DNA of 19,884 nucleotides from CAZRDB01 sp964598695 (GTDB lineage Bacteria; Armatimonadota; Zipacnadia; UBA1398): assembly GCA_964598695.1 (NCBI GenBank), contig CAZRDB010000081.1, forward strand, positions 1 to 19,884, read 5' to 3'. The position numbers and the translations under genes are program-made. Positions 1-5,295 of the stretch are shown here, piece after piece. The notes below the pieces were generated by a model. The model did not search any database and had not been told where the DNA came from. It was given only the letters and a program-made list of their open reading frames with translations. Within the stretch, counting starts at the first letter, position 1; each line of letters begins with the position of its first letter.

Positions 1-1601
1 CGCTTGCGCAGCCTCCGCAAGCGGCCGCCGATCTTGCCGGTCACGACGTGGACCTCCTCGATCCGCAGCACGTAGGCGATGCCGAGATACAGGCCCGCCC
101 CGACCGCGCCGCAGAGCAGGAAGGCCAGGGCGCCGTCCTTGGCCCCCCGCAGCGGGTGGACCCGCTCGAAGGCCACGTACGCCGCACGGACCACGGCCGC
201 CGCCAGCCCCGTCGAGACCAGCACCTTGCCGACGAAGCCGCCGTGGCCCCGGAGCGAGAGCCCGCCCTGGAGCGCCCACGAGAGCGTCAGCCAGGCCAAC
301 ACGACCTTCGTCGAGCGCGCGAGGGTCTGGGCGAGAGCGATCCCCCGCGGGTCATCGGCCGGGAGGTGGTTCACGAACCACCAGCACAGCGTGACGTGCA
401 GCGCCGTCGAGACCAGGCCCACCAGCGTCGGCACCAGCGTGTTCCGCAGCGAGTAGAAGGCCTGCAGCAACGGGAACTCCAGCGCGAGCGCCAGCATCCC
501 CAGTGCGTAGAACTCGAGCACCGGCACACTGATTGCCACCGAGGTCTCGTTGAACTCGCCCCGCTGGTAGACCGCGCGTACGGCCGGCTCGGCCAGGACG
601 AAGAGGCTCACCGCGACCGGCACGAAGACGAAGAACAGCGTCCGCAGGGCCTTGATGAGGATCTCGCGCAGCTCGTCCCACTTGCCCGCCGCGGCGCGTT
701 CCGAGAGGAACGGGAAGATCGCGATCCCGAGCGCGTACGAGACCACCAGATAGGGGATGTCGGTGACCATCTGGGCGTAGTTGAGCGCCGAGACGGCGCC
801 CTCCTGAAGCCCGGAGGCGAAGTAGATGTCGAGCAACTTGCGCGCCTCGGAGTACGCGAAGCCGAAGCCCATGGGCAGCATCAGCAGGAGCATGCGCACC
901 ATGGTCGGGTGGCGGAGCGAGAGGGTGGGCTTCAGCCCGCGCAGCAGCCTGCCGAGCGCGACGAGGTGGATCCCCAGCTTGAGGAAGGCGCCGGCGACGA
1001 ACCCGATCACCAGCGCGTAGATGTCGAACCGCCCGTAGAGGAAGAGCAGGCCGCCGACGGTCCCGACCTTCCACAGCACGTCGCCGAGGGCCGGCACCGC
1101 GAACCGCTTGAAGCAGTTGAGGATGCAGTACGTCGTCGACGACAGGCCGAGGAACAGCACGGCGGGGAACAGCCAGCGCATCAGCTCCGCCGTCAGCTCC
1201 ACCTTCCCCGGCACCGAGGCGAAGCCCTGGGCGACGCTGCCCGCGAGGAACTCGGCCCCGGCCCGGCCGACCGCCACGAGCCCGACGAGCAGAAGGGCCT
1301 GCAGCGCGAGCGTGGTCCCCGCCAGCCGGAGGGCCTGCGCCTCGCCCTCCTTCTCCCGCAGGTCGACGAAGCAGGGGATCAACGAGGGGTTCAGGATCTT
1401 CTCGCAGCCGTAGAACACCGTCGACGGGATCTTGTAGGCGGCGTTGTACGCGTCGGCCTTGAGGCCCGTACCGAAGTACCGGCTCATCAGCAGCTTCTCG
1501 GCGAAGCCCAGCACCCGACCGGCCAGGTGCATCAGGCCGATCGCGGTGGTCGCGCGCGCGATCCGCGCTCCGGTGCGCTCCTGCCCCTCGCGTTCCGCCA
1601 C
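1..1601 (-). CDS. murJ: MurJ/MviN-type lipid II flippase, 3' end outside window
   Basis: Multipass inner-membrane protein of the MOP exporter superfamily. Family members flip lipid-linked peptidoglycan precursor to the periplasm. The frame is open from a GTG at 1601 to the window edge (533 codons), close to the usual MurJ length, so only a short C-terminal piece is missing. The GTG is supported by an AGGAGG seven bases upstream. Near the N-terminus the family signature is visible: GRVLGF at about residues 28-33 and FGTGLKADAYNAAYKIP at 43-59, including the conserved Asp50. Many hydrophobic segments follow. The Arg-rich stretch that usually follows the Pro of this motif is replaced by STVFYGCEKIL, so this is a divergent member. 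Lipid II transport is therefore inferred from the family and not proven. It lies 82 bp downstream of the protease gene on the same strand. Confidence 0.87.
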   Translation of the reverse strand, partial: MAEREGQERTGARIARATTAIGLMHLAGRVLGFAEKLLMSRYFGTGLKADAYNAAYKIPSTVFYGCEKILNPSLIPCFVDLREKEGEAQALRLAGTTLALQALLLVGLVAVGRAGAEFLAGSVAQGFASVPGKVELTAELMRWLFPAVLFLGLSSTTYCILNCFKRFAVPALGDVLWKVGTVGGLLFLYGRFDIYALVIGFVAGAFLKLGIHLVALGRLLRGLKPTLSLRHPTMVRMLLLMLPMGFGFAYSEARKLLDIYFASGLQEGAVSALNYAQMVTDIPYLVVSYALGIAIFPFLSERAAAGKWDELREILIKALRTLFFVFVPVAVSLFVLAEPAVRAVYQRGEFNETSVAISVPVLEFYALGMLALALEFPLLQAFYSLRNTLVPTLVGLVSTALHVTLCWWFVNHLPADDPRGIALAQTLARSTKVVLAWLTLSWALQGGLSLRGHGGFVGKVLVSTGLAAAVVRAAYVAFERVHPLRGAKDGALAFLLCGAVGAGLYLGIAYVLRIEEVHVVTGKIGGRLRRLRK

Positions 1602-1683
1602 GAAGTCCCTCCTGCCCACGGGGGGAGGATTCCCTCCGGGGGGCGGACCGGCGCCATGGGCGTCGGTCGGTCACGCTGCCGGC

Positions 1684-3240
1684 CTACGGCTTGCCCTGCG
1701 CGAAGCTCCCGGCGACCCCCGCCAGGAAGGCGCCGTAGGTGCGCGCCGAGCCGGGCGTCAGGCCCTCGAAGAGCGCGTCGTGCTCGACCCACAGGTCGCC
1801 GTCGGAGTCGAGCCCGTACTTGCCGACGTAGCGGGTGCAGTTCGCGGTCAGGAGCACGCCGTAGAGTTCGACCCTCTCCTCCTCCGAGAGTTCCCCGAGG
1901 GCGCCGAGGAAGGTCTGCATGACCATCCAGCCGGAGTCGGTGACGCTCGCGAAGATGGTCACATCGCCCTCGTACGGGAGCTTGAACGCGCCGCTGTCCA
2001 GCTCCTCGTAGGTCAGCTCGGCCGCGTCGAGGATCTCCCCGAGCGTGAGCGGCCCACCGACATCGGCCGCCATGCCGTCCTGCTGGAAGGCGGCGAGGAA
2101 GCGGCGCGGCAGTGCGGCCAGGGCCAGGCTGCCACTGGGGCGGGCCGCGACCTGCAGGTCGTCGTCGACGTACAGCCCGGCCATCGTCGCGATGTGGCCC
2201 GCGTAGGCGGTCAGGGTCGTGTAGCTGATATCGTCTTGCCGCACCGACATCTCGAGCCACAGCCCACCGTCGGTGTCGAGGCCGAAGCGACCCGAGCAGT
2301 AGTTGTAGTTCGCCCGCAGGAGCTTGTCGTAGAGCGCGTAGGTCTCCTCGGCGGTCTCGGGCGCGGGCGTTCCGAGCGGAACGCGGATCCGGACCCAGCC
2401 CTGCGCGGCCGAGACGTAGACCGTCGCGTTCTCGTAGGGCAGCTCATAGGTGTCGTCGTCGAGCTTGTTGTAGATCAGCGCCGCCTGGTCGAGCAGCGCC
2501 TGGAGGAAGGCCTTGCCGGTGCCCCCGCCGGCCGTCTCGTCGGGCAGCTCGTCGGCCAGGAAGCGGGCGATGGTCTCGGTGCGGATCGCGTACGACGCGA
2601 TCGCCCCGGCCTCGTCCCGGAGCATGAAGACGTTCACGCCGATGACGTTGCCGTCGCCGTCGAACAGCGGCCCGCCGGAGTTGCCCTGCTGGATGTTGAC
2701 CGAGTGCTCGATGTACGGATAGCCCTCGAGCGTGCGCATCGAGGTGACCGTGCCGGTCCGGAGCGAGATCTCGCTCAGCCCCAACGGATGGCCCGCGGCG
2801 TAGACGGTCTGGGTCTCGGTGGCCGTGCCCGAGTCGCCCAGCTCGAGCGTGTCGTAGGTTCCGGGCGGCAACTGGAGCAGGGCGAGATCGACGGCGGCGT
2901 GCTCTTTGACCGTCGTCGCCTCGTACGTGACCTGGTCGGCCGTCCCGTGGAGGAAGCTCACGGTGATGGCCTGGCTCGCGGCCGGCTCGGAGACCCCAGG
3001 GCCCGTCTCGATCTGGTCGCTCACGACATGGTGGTTGGTGAGCACGAGGCCCGAGGGGTCGATCACGAAGCCCGACCCGGTCGAGGTGCTCACGGTGCCG
3101 TCGTTCGCCGTGTTCACGACCTCGATGTAGACCGTCGCGGCCTTCACGCGCCGTACCACCATCTTGCTCAGCTCGGCTCGCGCGCTGCCGCAGGTCGCCG
3201 CAACGAGGACCGCCAGGACCAGCGCTAACACCCGACGCAT
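1684..3240 (-). CDS. Secreted trypsin-like (HtrA/DegP-type) serine protease with two C-terminal YbjN/CesT-like repeats
   Basis: A 518-residue exported protease. Residues 1-22 form a signal peptide with an ARA cleavage site. Residues about 28-230 are a chymotrypsin-fold S1C-type domain with a complete triad: His71 in TNHHV, Asp118 in VDLALLQL and Ser188 in GNSGGPL. No PDZ domain follows. Instead residues about 250-358 and 402-515 are two copies of one domain. They align at LPYENATVYV/LPYEGDVTIF and LLRAN...GRFGLDTDGGLWLE/LLTAN...GKYGLDSDGDLWVE. The pattern resembles YbjN/type III secretion chaperone (CesT) folds, which bind polypeptides; this assignment is by eye. A role in periplasmic protein quality control is likely. 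The ATG at 3240 begins just before the assembly gap, so its ribosome-binding site and promoter cannot be seen. Confidence 0.88.
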   Translation of the reverse strand: MRRVLALVLAVLVAATCGSARAELSKMVVRRVKAATVYIEVVNTANDGTVSTSTGSGFVIDPSGLVLTNHHVVSDQIETGPGVSEPAASQAITVSFLHGTADQVTYEATTVKEHAAVDLALLQLPPGTYDTLELGDSGTATETQTVYAAGHPLGLSEISLRTGTVTSMRTLEGYPYIEHSVNIQQGNSGGPLFDGDGNVIGVNVFMLRDEAGAIASYAIRTETIARFLADELPDETAGGGTGKAFLQALLDQAALIYNKLDDDTYELPYENATVYVSAAQGWVRIRVPLGTPAPETAEETYALYDKLLRANYNYCSGRFGLDTDGGLWLEMSVRQDDISYTTLTAYAGHIATMAGLYVDDDLQVAARPSGSLALAALPRRFLAAFQQDGMAADVGGPLTLGEILDAAELTYEELDSGAFKLPYEGDVTIFASVTDSGWMVMQTFLGALGELSEEERVELYGVLLTANCTRYVGKYGLDSDGDLWVEHDALFEGLTPGSARTYGAFLAGVAGSFAQGKP

Positions 3241-3242
3241 GG

Positions 3243-3252
3243 NNNNNNNNNN
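3243..3252. other. Assembly gap (ten Ns)
   Basis: Ten undetermined bases lie two bases upstream of the protease start codon. A round number of Ns usually marks a scaffold join of unknown length. The protease leader, and possibly more sequence, is missing here, and the apparent 69-bp spacing between the protease and the secreted protein at 3310-4197 should not be trusted. Confidence 0.95.
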
Positions 3253-3309
3253 ATCCGGCCTCGTCAGGGAACCGGGGTCGCCGTCGTCGGGTTCGACCGC
3301 GCGGGCGGC

Positions 3310-4197
3310 CTAGCTCGGCTCGGCCTCGGTTCCCGAACCGGGTTCGGCCCCCGGTCCCGCCGCGGGATCCTCCGCCGGCTTCGGCGGGGCGATGTAGGGG
3401 CGGATGCTCACGTTGACGCTCTTGAACTCGAGGGCGGCTCTCTGCGCCGGCCGCAGGATCAGGTCGTCGACCGCGCCGTCGGCTTGGAGCAGCCACCCGG
3501 TCGCGAGATCGAACGTCACGCTCACGTGGCTACGCGCCTCCGCCTCGCCGTTGGGGCTGGTGCTCTTGCTCTCCGAGCGCACGGCGATCTCGCCGAGCTG
3601 CAGACCGGCCACCTCGCGGACGCTCGTCAGCCGACTGGTGTAGGTCGCGCCGTAGGTCCGTTCGCCCTCCTCGCGGCTCTCGGCCGCGAACAGCACCGGC
3701 TCCTCGTCGAGCGCGGTCGTCCACTCCTCGTCGACGGCGACCGGCTCGGCGGGCAGCACCGGGCAGAAGGCGATGTCGTGGAAGGCGATCGCGAAGTACT
3801 CGTTGGCCGAGGGAAGCTCCGGGATCCGCCGGCTGACGTAGGTGCCTCTGCCGGCCCGGTCACGGTCGATGATGTAGTCGGCCCCGCCGAACCGCAGCGC
3901 GCGGCTGCGGCCGGCGATCTCGACCCGGCCCGGCCCGAAGTAGACACGCTGGCCGACCGTCTCCTCCGGGGTCTTGCCCGGGACGATCTCGACGCGCAGG
4001 AGGTACGAAGCGAGGAAGCGGACGGGCTCCTTGCCCTCCTCCTTGAGGTTGCCCTCGAGCCGGAGCACGTAGTCCGACTTCCGGCCGACCGCGGGTTGGT
4101 AGCGCAGTGCGTACTCCGGAACGTCCTCCGCGCGAGGGGCCGAAGCCACGACGGAGACCAGCACCGGCGCCAGAAGAAGAACGAGACGTACCCGCAC
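3310..4197 (-). CDS. Secreted protein of unknown function
   Basis: I do not recognise a family with confidence. The 295-residue product starts at a GTG (4197) with GGGAGG seven bases upstream. It has a clear signal peptide (about residues 1-23, ending APRAE). The body looks beta-rich, opening with YALRYQPAVGRKSDYVLRLEG and showing alternating hydrophobic/charged strands (residues about 27-265). This is compatible with a periplasmic beta-sandwich or lipocalin/LolA-like shape, but that is speculative. The last 25 or so residues are a Pro/Glu/Ala/Gly-rich tail, probably disordered. No catalytic motif is evident. It is on the same strand as the protease, but the assembly gap between them leaves co-transcription open. 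The 178 bp upstream contain a GC-rich inverted repeat near 4230-4250 and no convincing promoter. Confidence 0.72.
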   Translation of the reverse strand: MRVRLVLLLAPVLVSVVASAPRAEDVPEYALRYQPAVGRKSDYVLRLEGNLKEEGKEPVRFLASYLLRVEIVPGKTPEETVGQRVYFGPGRVEIAGRSRALRFGGADYIIDRDRAGRGTYVSRRIPELPSANEYFAIAFHDIAFCPVLPAEPVAVDEEWTTALDEEPVLFAAESREEGERTYGATYTSRLTSVREVAGLQLGEIAVRSESKSTSPNGEAEARSHVSVTFDLATGWLLQADGAVDDLILRPAQRAALEFKSVNVSIRPYIAPPKPAEDPAAGPGAEPGSGTEAEPS

Positions 4198-4375
4198 AGC
4201 GCTTCCTCCCAGGGACTCGACTCGCGGCCGCGGCCCGCCCCGGGCGGGCGGACTCCCTCGGCCGGACGCCAGAAGGGTACAGCATCGCGCGGGCCGCAGG
4301 CGAGCGCAAACTCGCGCCGCACGTTCTGACGCCGGACCGGGCCGTCGCGTTCCCTGGCGCGGGGTCGGGGGGATC

Positions 4376-4579
4376 CTACCGGCTGTGGATCTGGACGAAC
4401 CGGGCGAACGAGCGGTCGTAGGTCCGCTCGACGTCGTCCGGGAAGCAACACGCGGGGAGCTGGTTCGAGCGCAGGTGGTACTGCAGGCACTCGCAGCACT
4501 TGCCCTTGCGCGGGCATGGCTCGTAGCTGCAGTTGCAGAAGCTCAGGTTCTCATCGCGGTTGTCGCACCCCGAAGCCAT
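4376..4579 (-). CDS. Cys-rich mini-protein, DUF6485 type
   Basis: A 67-residue cytoplasmic protein with nine cysteines and one histidine clustered in the first 45 residues: Cys5, CxC at 15-17, Cys22, CCxC at 28-31, His35, and Cys44-Cys45. The segments NCSYEPCPRKGKCCECL and the ERTYDRSFARF tail match, from memory, the small DUF6485 family. Its function is unknown; the spacing suggests a metal-binding knuckle such as zinc or iron-sulfur. The ATG at 4579 is preferred. An in-frame GTG at 4588 would add three residues but lies only three bases from the GGAGG, against twelve for the ATG. A strong terminator-like hairpin lies about 25 bp upstream, so transcription is probably by read-through of the upstream unit. 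Confidence 0.8.
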   Translation of the reverse strand: MASGCDNRDENLSFCNCSYEPCPRKGKCCECLQYHLRSNQLPACCFPDDVERTYDRSFARFVQIHSR

Positions 4580-4602
4580 CTCGGACACACCCCTCCCAGC
4601 GG

Positions 4603-4638
4603 AAAACAGACCGGCCCGAGCATGCCCGGGCCGGTCTG
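4603..4638 (-). terminator. Rho-independent terminator after the Ala/Pro-rich gene
   Basis: A perfect 12-bp inverted repeat (CAGACCGGCCCG, with its complement after an 8-base loop) spans 4607-4638. On the minus strand the descending arm is followed directly by TTTT (4606-4603), the classic intrinsic terminator form. It lies 20 bp past the stop of the gene at 4659-5198 and just before the DUF6485 ribosome-binding site. Confidence 0.85.
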
Positions 4639-4658
4639 GTCAGCATCGCGCAAGGGCT

Positions 4659-5198
4659 CTAGTTGCCGCAGTACTCGCGCCACCAGGTCGAGCCGCACTC
4701 GCCGCCCATGTCCTTGTGCGCCGGCGCCCAGTTGTAGTCGTTCTGGATCACGTTGCGCTCCCAGGCGCGCTCGTTCTCGTACATCTCCTTCTTGTCCCAG
4801 GGGTGCTTGCGACGCGCGATGTCGGCGCGGAACTCCGCCTTCTGCCGGTCGGCGTCCTTCGCGTAGTCGACGGCCGGCGGGGTCGGCTTGACCTCGATCG
4901 GCTTCGCGCCCGGCTGGGCCGCCGTTCCGGCCGGCGGGGTCGCGCCGCCCGGCGGGGTCGCCGGCGGCGTCACGTTCGGGCCGCCCTGGGCCTCGGCCGC
5001 GGCCGGCGGGGCGATGGGGGCGCCCTCCGCGGGAGCGGCCGGGGCCTCCGGCGCTGCCGCCGGAGCGCCGGCGTCCGCCGCGCCCGGAGGAGCCGGCGGG
5101 GTGTCCTGCGCACGGAGCGGAGCGGTCGCGACACCGACCACCAGCGCCAGGCCGCACAGCACAACGAATCCGACGAGCAGCTTCTCGAAGGTACGCAT
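4659..5198 (-). CDS. Exported Ala/Pro-rich protein of unknown function
   Basis: A 179-residue protein. The start is placed at the ATG at 5198, preceded by an AGGAAGGAAGAGG purine tract. A longer in-frame start at 5294 exists but would add a basic, non-conserved stretch running through the leader. Residues about 5-27 form a hydrophobic segment ending APLRAQ, a signal peptide or N-terminal anchor. Residues about 28-115 are almost only Ala, Pro and Gly, a flexible linker probably crossing or lining the periplasm. The last 60 residues are charged and aromatic (KHPWDKKEMYENERAWERN ... CGSTWWREYCGN) with two Cys near the end, and look like a small folded module. No family was recognised. It ends at a strong terminator. 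Confidence 0.7.
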   Translation of the reverse strand: MRTFEKLLVGFVVLCGLALVVGVATAPLRAQDTPPAPPGAADAGAPAAAPEAPAAPAEGAPIAPPAAAEAQGGPNVTPPATPPGGATPPAGTAAQPGAKPIEVKPTPPAVDYAKDADRQKAEFRADIARRKHPWDKKEMYENERAWERNVIQNDYNWAPAHKDMGGECGSTWWREYCGN

Positions 5199-5295
5199 GA
5201 CCTCTTCCTTCCTCCCGCGCCTCGCACGGTACTTGACAAGAAGTGTGCTCAGTTTGCCATACAGCCCCCGGAGCCGCAAGGGGTCACGCGCCACC

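Noticed and set aside
352..1674. Minus-strand 440-codon open frame overlapping MurJ
   Set aside because: Out-of-frame shadow of the MurJ gene. The MurJ frame starts at a GTG and runs off the window.
1602..1683. GGAGG-ATTC-CCTCC inverted repeat between the protease and MurJ genes
   Set aside because: Short stem with no T tract. The right arm overlaps the region just before the MurJ ribosome-binding site, and it could arise by chance.
48..1922. Long plus-strand open frame of 624 codons opposite the MurJ gene
   Set aside because: Extremely Arg/Glu/Gln-rich composition typical of antisense frames in GC-rich DNA. It lies opposite a clear MurJ frame with motifs and a ribosome-binding site.
4870..5110. 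Repeated CCGGCGGGGTC blocks in the Ala/Pro-rich gene
   Set aside because: Explained by Pro-Pro-Ala coding in GC-rich DNA. They are irregularly spaced and there is no CRISPR-like or mobile-element structure.
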